NCBI GenBank assembly: GCA_014649575.1
Contig: BMTH01000003.1
Coordinates: 248,001 to 312,000, forward strand
Direction: 5' to 3'
Length of the DNA: 64,000 nucleotides
Source: Streptomyces griseoincarnatus
Lineage (GTDB): Bacteria; Actinomycetota; Actinomycetes; Streptomycetales; Streptomycetaceae
Part shown: positions 46,876 through 54,386 of the stretch, piece after piece
Layout of the letters: each line of letters begins with the position of its first letter
Numbering within the stretch: position 1 is the stretch's first letter
The notes under the pieces: model-generated
The model's database searches: none
What the model was told of the DNA's origin: nothing
The model's input: only the letters and a program-made list of their open reading frames with translations
Position numbers and translations under genes: made by a program

Positions 46876-48336
46876 GTGACGACGATGACGAACGCGTCCG
46901 TACGCGAGTTCAAGATGCCGGACGTGGGCGAGGGCCTCACCGAGGCCGAGATCCTCAAGTGGTACGTCCAGCCCGGTGACACCGTCACCGACGGCCAGGT
47001 GGTCTGCGAGGTCGAGACGGCGAAGGCCGCCGTCGAGCTGCCCATCCCCTACGACGGCGTGGTCCGTGCCCTGCATTTCCCCGAGGGCACCACGGTCGAC
47101 GTGGGCACCTCCATCATCGCGGTGGAGGTGGCGGGCGGAGCGGCCCCGGCGCAGGAGGAGGCCGCGGTGGACCCCGCCCCCGCCGCGGAGCCGGAGCAGC
47201 CCGCCGAGCAGCCCGCGGCGCGTCAGCCGGTGCTGGTCGGCTACGGCGTCGCCACGTCCTCCACCCGCCGGCGCCCGCGCAAGCAGGCGCAGGACCCGGC
47301 GGCCCAGCAGGCCGCCTCCGCGGTCCAGTCCGAGCTGAACGGCCACGGGGCGGCTCCTGCGGCCCCCGCCGTGCCGGCCGCCCCTGCGGCTCCCGCGGCT
47401 CCCGCTCAGCGTCCGCTGGCGAAGCCGCCGGTGCGCAAGCTGGCCAAGGACCTGGGCGTCGACCTGGCGACGGTCACCCCGACCGGCCCGGACGGCGTCG
47501 TCACCCGCGAGGACGTCCACGCGGCCGTCGCCGCGGCCCAGGCCCCGCAGCAGACGGCTCCCGAGGCCCAGCCGGCTGCCCCGGCCGCCTCCGCCCCGGC
47601 GGCTCAGCCGGCTGCCCCGGCGTCGTACGACTCCGCCCGTGAGACGCGCATCCCCGTCAAGGGCGTGCGCAAGGCGACGGCGGCGGCGATGGTCGGCTCG
47701 GCGTTCACCGCGCCGCATGTCACGGAGTTCGTGACGGTCGACGTGACCCGGACGATGAAGCTGGTCGAGGAGCTGAAGCAGGACAAGGAGTTCGCGGGCC
47801 TGCGCGTGAACCCCCTGCTGCTGATCGCCAAGGCGCTGCTGGTCGCGATCCGGCGGAACCCCGACATCAACGCCTCGTGGGACGAGGCGGCGCAGGAGAT
47901 CGTGGTCAAGCACTACGTGAACCTGGGCATCGCGGCGGCCACCCCGCGCGGTCTGATCGTGCCGAACATCAAGGACGCCCACGCCAGGACGCTGCCCGAA
48001 CTGGCCGCGTCCCTGGGTGAACTGGTGTCCACGGCCCGGGAGGGCAAGACCTCCCCGTCCGCCATGCAGGGCGGCACGGTGACGATCACCAACGTCGGCG
48101 TCTTCGGCGTCGACACGGGCACGCCCCTCCTCAACCCGGGCGAGTCCGCGATCCTCGCGGTCGGCGCGATCAAGCCCCAGCCGTGGGTCCACAAGGGCAA
48201 GGTCAAGCCGCGCCAGGTCACCACCCTGGCCCTGTCCTTCGACCACCGCCTGGTCGACGGCGAGCTCGGCTCCAAGGTCCTCGCCGACGTGGCGGCGGTC
48301 CTGGAGCAGCCGAAGCGGCTGATCACCTGGGCCTGA
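46876..48336 (+). CDS. 2-oxoacid dehydrogenase E2 acyltransferase (second bkd set)
   Basis: E2 core of 486 residues: one lipoyl domain (EVETAKAAVELP), an Ala/Pro/Gln-rich linker with AAPAAPAVPAAPAAPAAPA-type repeats, subunit-binding domain (about 193-230, PPVRKLAKDLGVDLATV), a second Ala/Pro linker, and the catalytic domain ending with FDHRLVDGELGSKVLADV (HxxxDG). GTG 46876 has GAGGAGA upstream, 10 bp after E1 beta. As in the first set there is no E3 gene. A strong terminator closes the operon. Confidence 0.93.
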   Translation: MTTMTNASVREFKMPDVGEGLTEAEILKWYVQPGDTVTDGQVVCEVETAKAAVELPIPYDGVVRALHFPEGTTVDVGTSIIAVEVAGGAAPAQEEAAVDPAPAAEPEQPAEQPAARQPVLVGYGVATSSTRRRPRKQAQDPAAQQAASAVQSELNGHGAAPAAPAVPAAPAAPAAPAQRPLAKPPVRKLAKDLGVDLATVTPTGPDGVVTREDVHAAVAAAQAPQQTAPEAQPAAPAASAPAAQPAAPASYDSARETRIPVKGVRKATAAAMVGSAFTAPHVTEFVTVDVTRTMKLVEELKQDKEFAGLRVNPLLLIAKALLVAIRRNPDINASWDEAAQEIVVKHYVNLGIAAATPRGLIVPNIKDAHARTLPELAASLGELVSTAREGKTSPSAMQGGTVTITNVGVFGVDTGTPLLNPGESAILAVGAIKPQPWVHKGKVKPRQVTTLALSFDHRLVDGELGSKVLADVAAVLEQPKRLITWA

Positions 48337-48356
48337 CGGCCGGTCGGACGACAGGA

Positions 48357-48387
48357 GGGGCGCCGCACACCTGGTGTGCGGCGCCCC
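48357..48387. terminator. Terminator between E2 and carboxypeptidase genes
   Basis: Perfect 14-bp stem (GGGGCGCCGCACAC at 48357-48370 with 48374-48387), 3-base loop, between convergent genes. Confidence 0.9.
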
Positions 48388-48413
48388 TTCGCGCGTCCGG
48401 GGACCTGGACCGG

Positions 48414-49316
48414 TCAGATCTTGCTGAAGGCGTAGTTCATGAGGGCCTTCGCGTCCTTCTCGCGCTGGGCGGCGGAGGAGGAGGCGAGGACGGTGCCGAC
48501 CACCGTCCTGCCGTTGCGGGTGGCGGCGAAGACCAGGCAGTACTTGGCCGTCGGGCCCGAGCCGGTCTTCACGCCGAGGGTGCCGCTGTAGCTGTTCAGC
48601 AGGGTGTTGGTGTTGACCCACGGCGCCATCGTGCGGGTGCCGCCCGTCCTGGTCCTCGTCTTCGCCGTGTACTTCTTCGTCTTCACGATCGCGCGGAACG
48701 TGGCGTTCTTCATCGCGCTGCTCGCGATCTTCGTCAGGTCGCGCGGCGTGGACCAGTTCTTGCCGTTGCCGATGCCGTCGAACGAGTCGAAGTGGGTGTT
48801 CTTCAGGCCCAGCTTCTTGGCGTCGGCGTTCATCTTGCCGATGAAGGACTTCACACGGGCCGTGCGGGTCGAGCCGGTGCCGAACTTGTCGGCCAGCGCG
48901 TACGCGGCGTCGCAGCCGGACGGCAGCATCAGCCCGTAGAGCAGCTGGCGGACGGTGACCTTGTCGCCGACGATCAGCCGCGCGGAGGAGGCGTTCTTCG
49001 AGACGATGTAGTCGCTGTACGCCTTCTGGATCGTGACCGTGGCGTTCAGGTTCAGGTTCTTCTGGGAGAGCACGACCTTCGCGGTCATGATCTTCGTGGT
49101 GGAGCCGGTGGCGCGGCGGGTGTCGCCGAGCTTCGTGTACAGCGTCTTGCCGTTCGCGTTGTTGATCACGAAGCCGCCCTTGGCGACGACGGACGGAACG
49201 GGGGCGGCGGCCTGCGCCGGCGCCGCGTAGAGGGCTCCGGAGGCGAGCACGGCGCCGGTGGTCACGACGACGCCGGCGGCTCTGCGGAAACGGATGCCCT
49301 GGATGGCGATATTCAA
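48414..49316 (-). CDS. Secreted D-alanyl-D-alanine carboxypeptidase (S11 family)
   Basis: Low-molecular-weight penicillin-binding protein of about 300 residues that trims stem peptides. Signal peptide at about 1-38 with cleavage near APAQAAAP. Active-site motifs: SXXK in GSTTKIMTA, the second motif as SGC in LMLPSGCDAAYAL (Cys where Asn is usual), and KTG in LGVKTGSG. The mature part is unusually rich in Lys/Thr/Arg and has no C-terminal membrane helix, so it is probably released or wall-bound. The only start giving the full signal peptide is TTG 49316, with a weak ribosome binding site; an in-frame stop lies shortly before it. Confidence 0.88.
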   Translation of the reverse strand: MNIAIQGIRFRRAAGVVVTTGAVLASGALYAAPAQAAAPVPSVVAKGGFVINNANGKTLYTKLGDTRRATGSTTKIMTAKVVLSQKNLNLNATVTIQKAYSDYIVSKNASSARLIVGDKVTVRQLLYGLMLPSGCDAAYALADKFGTGSTRTARVKSFIGKMNADAKKLGLKNTHFDSFDGIGNGKNWSTPRDLTKIASSAMKNATFRAIVKTKKYTAKTRTRTGGTRTMAPWVNTNTLLNSYSGTLGVKTGSGPTAKYCLVFAATRNGRTVVGTVLASSSAAQREKDAKALMNYAFSKI

Positions 49317-49514
49317 GTCAGATACCCCGATTTACCGTGAATGGCCGTGCTGCGCGGCCTGGTTGAGGAGCGGCCGCACGGAAGAGGCCGCACGAGTCTG
49401 ACGCGTACGCCGAAGGGATGGTTGTACGGGAGAAGGGCGCATTTTCCCGGCATGCGGTGTTTCGCATCGTGGACGGACGCTTCCATGCGTACCTGTTGTA
49501 TCTATGCTGTCCGC

Positions 49515-50171
49515 ATGAGTGTGTCCGCCCCCGCGAAACGTCCCCCCGCAGCCGACCGCGTCTACGCCCACGTCAAGCAGGGCGTGCTCGAGCGCACGTA
49601 CGAGGGCGGGACGCTGCTCACGGAGGGGGAGCTGGCCGAGGCCGTGGGCGTCTCCCGCACGCCCGTGCGCGAGGCCCTGCTGCGGCTCGAGGCCGAGGGG
49701 CTGATCAAGCTCTACCCGAGGAAGGGCGCGCTCGTGCTGCCCGTCTCCGCGCAGGAGATCGCCGACGTCGTCGAGACCCGGCTGCTCGTGGAGGAGCACG
49801 CGGCGCGCAAGGCCGTGCCCGCGCCCCCCGGTCTCATCGCGCGCCTGGAGGAGCTGCTCGCGCGCCAGAAGGAGGAGGCGGCCGCCGGCGACTTCGCGGC
49901 GGCCTCCGTCACCGACCGGTGCTTCCACGCCGAGATCGTCCGCAGCGGCGGCAACGAGATCCTCTCCCGCCTCTACGACCAGCTGCGCGACCGTCAGCTG
50001 CGCATGGGCCAGGCCGTGATGCACTCCCACCCCGACCGCATCGCCAAGACGCTCGCCGAGCACGAGGAGATCCTCGGCGCGCTGCGTTCCGGTGACGCCG
50101 ACGCGGCCGTGGACGTCGTCCACCGGCATGTCGGCTGGTTCTCCCACCTCGCCCGGGGAGAGGTGCGATGA
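49515..50171 (+). CDS. GntR-family regulator (FadR subfamily, FCD domain)
   Basis: Regulator of 218 residues: winged HTH at about 14-75 (AHVKQGVLERTYEGGTLLTE, ELAEAVGVSRTPVREALLRL) and a C-terminal all-helical FCD ligand domain with FHAEIVRSGGNEIL and EHEEILGALRSGDADAAV. It overlaps the MFS gene by 4 bp and probably controls it together with itself. ATG 49515 is six bases after TATGCT and is likely leaderless. The ligand is not known; FCD proteins usually bind small organic acids. Confidence 0.9.
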   Translation: MSVSAPAKRPPAADRVYAHVKQGVLERTYEGGTLLTEGELAEAVGVSRTPVREALLRLEAEGLIKLYPRKGALVLPVSAQEIADVVETRLLVEEHAARKAVPAPPGLIARLEELLARQKEEAAAGDFAAASVTDRCFHAEIVRSGGNEILSRLYDQLRDRQLRMGQAVMHSHPDRIAKTLAEHEEILGALRSGDADAAVDVVHRHVGWFSHLARGEVR

Positions 50172-51499
50172 GCGGCGCCACCACGCGCGGCGCCGGCACA
50201 CTGCCCGGCGACCCTCCCCCGGAGGGTGCGCCCCCAGGAGGACGGCGCGCGCTCGCCGTCTGGGGGATCGGCGTCTCCGTCTACTTCGTCGCCGTCATCT
50301 TCCGCACGTCCCTGGGCGTGGCCGGGCTCGACGCGGCCGACCGCTTCGACGTGGGCGCCTCCGCCCTGTCGACGTTCTCCATCCTCCAGCTGCTGGTCTA
50401 CGCGGGCATGCAGATACCAGTCGGCCTGCTGGTGGACCGCCTCGGCACCAAGAAGGTGCTGAGCCTGGGCGCGGTGCTGTTCACCCTCGGACAGCTCGGC
50501 TTCGCCCTCTCCCCGTCGTACGGCATGGCGCTCGCCGCCCGCGCGCTGCTCGGCTGCGGCGACGCGATGACCTTCATCAGCGTGCTGCGGCTGGGCACGC
50601 GGTGGTTCCCCGCGCGGCGCGGGCCGCTGGTCGGCCAGATGGCCGGACTGATCGGCATGGCCGGCAACCTCGTCTCCACGCTGGTCCTGGCCCGGCTGCT
50701 GCACGGCGTCGGCTGGACGCAGGCGTTCGCGGGCAGTTCGCTCGCGGGGGTCGTGGTCCTCGTCCTGGTGCTGCTGTTCCTGAAGGACCACCCCGAGGGC
50801 CACGAGCCTGAGCCGGTCCCCCACCAGGGCGCCGACTACGTCCGCCGGCAGATCGCCGCGTCCTGGCGGGAGCCGGGGACCCGGCTGGGGCTGTGGGTGC
50901 ACTTCACCACGCAGTTCCCGGCGATGGTGTTCCTGCTGCTGTGGGGCATGCCGTTCCTGGTCGAGGCGCAGGGGCTGTCCCGCGCGGCGGCCGGTGAGCT
51001 GCTCACCCTCGTGGTGCTGGCCAACATGGCCGTCGGCCTCGTGTACGGCCAGGTCGTCGCCCGGCACCACGGAGCGCGGCTGCCGCTGGCGCTCGGCACG
51101 GTGGGCGCTACGGCCGTGCTGTGGGCCGTCACGCTGGCCTGGCCGGGGGACAGGGCGCCGATGTGGCTGCTGATCGTGCTCTGCGCGGTGCTGGGGGCCT
51201 GCGGCCCGGCGTCGATGATCGGCTTCGACTTCGCCCGTCCGGCCAACCCGCCGGAACGGCAGGGCACGGCGTCCGGCATCACCAACATGGGCGGGTTCGT
51301 CGCCTCGATGACGACGCTGTTCGCGATCGGGGTGCTGCTGGACGCCACCGGCGACGACTACACGGTCGCCTTCTCGGCGGTCTTCGTCCTCCAGGCGCTG
51401 GGCGTCACCCAGATCCTCCGCCTCCGGGGGCGGGCCGCGCGGCGGGAGCGGGAGCGGCTGGTCGCCAGCAGGGTGGAGACGGTGCACGTCCCCGCCTGA
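50168..51499 (+). CDS. Major facilitator superfamily transporter
   Basis: Transporter of 443 residues with 12 predicted helices and the MFS loop motif between helices 2 and 3 (GLLVDRLGTKKVL). The first 27 residues are Gly/Pro-rich, encoded by a GGAGGGTGCGCCCCC-type sequence resembling Streptomyces intergenic repeats. Substrate not evident; coupling with a GntR/FCD regulator suggests uptake or export of an organic acid or similar metabolite. ATG 50168 overlaps the regulator stop (ATGA). Confidence 0.88.
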   Translation: MSGATTRGAGTLPGDPPPEGAPPGGRRALAVWGIGVSVYFVAVIFRTSLGVAGLDAADRFDVGASALSTFSILQLLVYAGMQIPVGLLVDRLGTKKVLSLGAVLFTLGQLGFALSPSYGMALAARALLGCGDAMTFISVLRLGTRWFPARRGPLVGQMAGLIGMAGNLVSTLVLARLLHGVGWTQAFAGSSLAGVVVLVLVLLFLKDHPEGHEPEPVPHQGADYVRRQIAASWREPGTRLGLWVHFTTQFPAMVFLLLWGMPFLVEAQGLSRAAAGELLTLVVLANMAVGLVYGQVVARHHGARLPLALGTVGATAVLWAVTLAWPGDRAPMWLLIVLCAVLGACGPASMIGFDFARPANPPERQGTASGITNMGGFVASMTTLFAIGVLLDATGDDYTVAFSAVFVLQALGVTQILRLRGRAARRERERLVASRVETVHVPA

Positions 51500-51931
51500 C
51501 GGCCCGGAGGGGGGCCGAGTGCCTGGCTTGCGGCGGGCTGCTCACCCCACCGGGCGCCGGGGTGCCGCCCGCGCCCACCCTCACCCACACCCGGCTTCGC
51601 TCGAGCGGGGCCCCCATCGCCCTCGGAGACACGATTGCCCGCGGGCTGTGGGTGCCGGGATGCTCGCCGGCGTGCCGGCGAGCCGGCGCCGATGCGCCGA
51701 GGGTAGGTGCGTCCGTGCCTGGCCGGGGCGCCGCGGTGCCGCCCGCGCTCACCCTCCACCTCTCGGCTTCGCCCGAGCGGGGCCCCCATCGCCCTGGGGA
51801 CCTCCCAGGGCCCTGAAGGCACTGGGGAGGCCATTGCCCGCGCTGCGGGGCCCGCGGGCCTGCGGGCCGGCGGAGCGGGTGCCCGCGGGCTGCCCGGGCC
51901 GGGTGCCCGCGGGGTCAGGGGCCGCCCCTGA
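51500..51931. other. Intergenic region of repeats, no gene
   Basis: 432 bp between convergent genes, extremely GC-rich. It contains two direct copies of a repeat of about 70 bp (listed next), a hairpin GCTCGCCGGCGTGCCGGCGAGC-like (about 51662-51683) between them and a Gly/Pro-codon-like GC run at 51840-51920. Open frames here have no ribosome binding sites. Confidence 0.6.
51551..51795. repeat. Two direct copies of a dispersed intergenic repeat
   Basis: Copy 1 at 51551-51623 and copy 2 at 51725-51795 share GGTGCCGCCCGCGC, CACCCTC, CGGCTTCG and GAGCGGGGCCCCCATCG (17 identical bases), with a few changes between. CGGCTTCGCTCGA...CCCCCA is a core I know from many Streptomyces intergenic regions. 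A diverged third copy lies at about 52843-52890. Confidence 0.75.
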
Positions 51932-52756
51932 CTACGGCGTCACCGCGAAGTGCCGGAGGATTGCCGCGGCCAGGTCCTGGTCGCCCTCCGTCTTGATGCG
52001 GTCCGTGACCGAGTCCACCGCCACGCGGCCGCAGGCCAGGCGGACGTAGGTCTCCCAGTCGAGGGTGAGGGTCACGGCCGGGCCCAGGGCGGGGGCGGTT
52101 TCGAGGGTGCCGCGGCCCTGGATGTCGACGCGGACCGTGCGCAGGAACTCCACCGGGCCGTGGACGTCCACGACCACCGCGGAGCTGCGCGGCGCCTGAG
52201 CCAGGTCGGCGACGACGCGCGGGAGTTCGTCGAGCAGGACGTCGCGGGCGACGAGCGCGCCGGGGGAGTCGAGGTTGCCCGGGCGGCCGAGGGCCGTGCG
52301 GAGGTCCTGCTCGTGCGCCCACACGTCGAAGGCGTGCCGGCGCATCGACTCCTCCAGCGTCAGCTCCGTGCCCAGCGGCCCGCGCACCTTGGTGCCGGGG
52401 TCGCGGGACTCGTTCCGCAGCTGGCGGTTGCGCCGGATGATCATCAGCTCGAGCTCGGAGGTCATCTCCGGCGCCGTGTGGTGGCGGCGCACGTCGACCT
52501 GCATCTCCATGTACCGCTGGTGGTCGTTGGTGACGTGGAACAGGTCGCGCGGCAGCGTGTGGATCGGCCGGGGGTCGCCGTACATCTCCGAGTCGAGGCC
52601 GATGACGTGCGAGACCACGTCACGGACCGACCAGCCCGGGCAGGGCGTGCGCCGGTTCCAGTCGGCCTCCGGCAGCGGCTGCACCAGCTCGGATATCGCC
52701 TCGATGGAGTGGGACCAGGCGTCGGCGTAGGGCTGGAGGGCGGGATGCAGACTCAC
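51932..52756 (-). CDS. Maleylpyruvate isomerase family protein (mycothiol-dependent type)
   Basis: Protein of 274 residues with an N-terminal DinB-like four-helix domain (LPEADWNRRTPCPGWSVRDVVSHVIG with the metal-binding His) and a C-terminal SCP2-like beta domain (VTLTLDWETYVRLACGR). This family includes mycothiol-dependent isomerases and S-transferases; most members are uncharacterised, so the substrate is open. GTG 52756 has GAGGGG about nine bases upstream. No related catabolic genes are nearby. Confidence 0.82.
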   Translation of the reverse strand: MSLHPALQPYADAWSHSIEAISELVQPLPEADWNRRTPCPGWSVRDVVSHVIGLDSEMYGDPRPIHTLPRDLFHVTNDHQRYMEMQVDVRRHHTAPEMTSELELMIIRRNRQLRNESRDPGTKVRGPLGTELTLEESMRRHAFDVWAHEQDLRTALGRPGNLDSPGALVARDVLLDELPRVVADLAQAPRSSAVVVDVHGPVEFLRTVRVDIQGRGTLETAPALGPAVTLTLDWETYVRLACGRVAVDSVTDRIKTEGDQDLAAAILRHFAVTP

Positions 52757-52842
52757 GGAACGGGACCCCTCGGCGGTCGGTACACGGGCAGGTTGTGGCG
52801 GCGGTGCCAGTGGGCGGTGGCTGCACTGCGCGGGTGTCTCGG

Positions 52843-52890
52843 GTCTCCCCCGGTTCTCGGCTTCGCTCGAACCGGCGGGACCCCCAAGTT
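52843..52890. repeat. Diverged copy of the CGGCTTCGCTCGA intergenic repeat
   Basis: CCCCCGGTTCTCGGCTTCGC, then TCGAACCGGCGGGACCCCCA, forms a hairpin of the same type as at 51551-51795, here between divergent genes. Confidence 0.6.
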
Positions 52891-52975
52891 ACGCTGCTGA
52901 CAGGCACCCCGGCAGTGCTTTCGTGTGACGATCGTAGGCCCGTGGACGCGGGTCGAATGCCAGGACGGTGGTAGT

Positions 52976-53770
52976 GTGCGCGCTTCCTTGCTGCAAGTCG
53001 CCGTGAACGAGGACGAATCGGTCGAATCGCGTCGGCGCCGGGTGGCCGCCCTGGTGCGCGATCAGGCCGGGGCGGACCTCGTCGTCCTCCCCGAGCTGTG
53101 GACCACGGGCGCCTTCGCCTACGAGGGGTTCGGCACCGAGGCGGAACCCCTGGAGGGGCCGACGCACGAGGCGATGGCCAAGGCGGCGAGCGAGGCCGGC
53201 GTCTGGCTGCACGCGGGGTCCGTCCCGGAGCGGGACCCCGACGGCACCCTGTACAACACCTCCCTGGTCTTCTCCCCCTCCGGCGAACTCGCCGCGTCCT
53301 ACCGGAAGATCCACCGCTTCGGCTTCGACAAGGGCGAGGCCGTGCTGATGGGGGCGGGCGAGAAGCTGGTGACGGTCCGTCTGCCGGACACCGTCATGGG
53401 CGTGGCGACCTGTTACGACCTGCGCTTCCCCGAGCTCTTCCGGGGTCTGGTCGACGCCGGCGCGGAGACCTTCGTCGTCCCGGCGGGCTGGCCCGAACGG
53501 CGCCGCGCGCACTGGACGCTGCTGGCCCGGGCGCGCGCGGTGGAGAACCAGGCGTTCGTCCTCGCGTGCGGAACGGCCGGGACGCACGCGGGAGTTCCGC
53601 AGGCGGGCCACTCGGTCGTGGTGGACCCCTGGGGCGAGGTCCTCGCCGAGGCCGGCCCCGGCGAGGAGGTCCTGACGGTCGACTTCGACCCGGCGACGGT
53701 GGCGGGCACCCGGGACCGCTTCCCGGCGCTCAAGGACCGCGTCCTGGGCCTGGACCGCCCCCGCCCCTGA
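52976..53770 (+). CDS. Carbon-nitrogen hydrolase (nitrilase superfamily)
   Basis: Amidase-like enzyme of 264 residues with the Glu-Lys-Cys triad: Glu in LVVLPELWTTG, Lys in YRKIHRFGF and Cys in GVATCYDLRFPELFR. The sequence is close in style to the Nit1/YafV-type group, which includes omega-amidases and repair amidases for deaminated glutathione or mycothiol-related compounds; the substrate cannot be chosen here. I use GTG 52976 because the structured part (SLLQVAVNEDESVE) begins immediately after it; the open frame continues to 52925. Confidence 0.88.
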   Translation: MRASLLQVAVNEDESVESRRRRVAALVRDQAGADLVVLPELWTTGAFAYEGFGTEAEPLEGPTHEAMAKAASEAGVWLHAGSVPERDPDGTLYNTSLVFSPSGELAASYRKIHRFGFDKGEAVLMGAGEKLVTVRLPDTVMGVATCYDLRFPELFRGLVDAGAETFVVPAGWPERRRAHWTLLARARAVENQAFVLACGTAGTHAGVPQAGHSVVVDPWGEVLAEAGPGEEVLTVDFDPATVAGTRDRFPALKDRVLGLDRPRP

Positions 53771-53786
53771 CCGGGAGGGCGCGGGA

Positions 53787-54281
53787 CTACCCCTCCCGCT
53801 CCTTCTCCGCCAGATGGATCACGCACACCGCCACCGCGATCAGCAGCGCCGGGTCGGCGTCGTCGCGCACGATGTCGACGCCGTAGGTGTCGCGGAGGGA
53901 CAGCATGCGGCGGGAGATCACCGCGAGGAGTTCGCCGTCGTACTCGACGGCGAACTCCCGGTCGAGGATCCGCCCGCTGACGTCCAGCTCGGTGCCGCCG
54001 TCCGCCAGGGACACCCGGTAGTGGTTGCGCAGCAGCGACAGCCGCTTGCGCCGCACCGTCGCGAGCGGCTCCCCGCCCCGCTCGATCACCATGGTGTCCC
54101 GCAGCGCGAACATCTTCCGGCGGATGTCGATGAGCACGCGCCCCTCGGCGTCCTTCAGCTCGAAGGTGTCCCGCAGCCGCATCGCCTTGCCGTCGACGAG
54201 GAAGACCTTGGTGCCGCGGTCGTCCTCGATCCAGTAGTCGTCCCCGATGCCGAGGATCCGGTCCCGTACGAGAAGTCTCAT
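53787..54281 (-). CDS. LURP-one-related / tubby-like beta-barrel protein
   Basis: Protein of 164 residues of the LURP-one-related (YxjI-type) family: MRLLVRDRILGIGDDYWIED, FLVDGKAMRLRDTFELKD, MFALRDTMVIERGG and DREFAVEYDGELLAVISRRM. The fold is a beta barrel around a central helix, probably binding membrane lipid; no enzymatic role is known. ATG 54281 gives the standard length. Converges on the nitrilase gene with 16 bp between stops. Confidence 0.87.
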   Translation of the reverse strand: MRLLVRDRILGIGDDYWIEDDRGTKVFLVDGKAMRLRDTFELKDAEGRVLIDIRRKMFALRDTMVIERGGEPLATVRRKRLSLLRNHYRVSLADGGTELDVSGRILDREFAVEYDGELLAVISRRMLSLRDTYGVDIVRDDADPALLIAVAVCVIHLAEKEREG

Positions 54282-54386
54282 GCGCCGAGGGGTTCCCCGC
54301 TCGGCCCCGTCCGACGCCGCCACTAGGCCGACGGGCGGAGCCCCGCCCCACCCCCGCCCGGCGCCCGCCGGTGGCACGCTGGACGT

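Noticed and set aside
51500..51931. Short open frames between the MFS and isomerase-family genes
   Set aside because: They consist of repeat-derived GC-rich sequence, without ribosome binding sites or protein-like composition.
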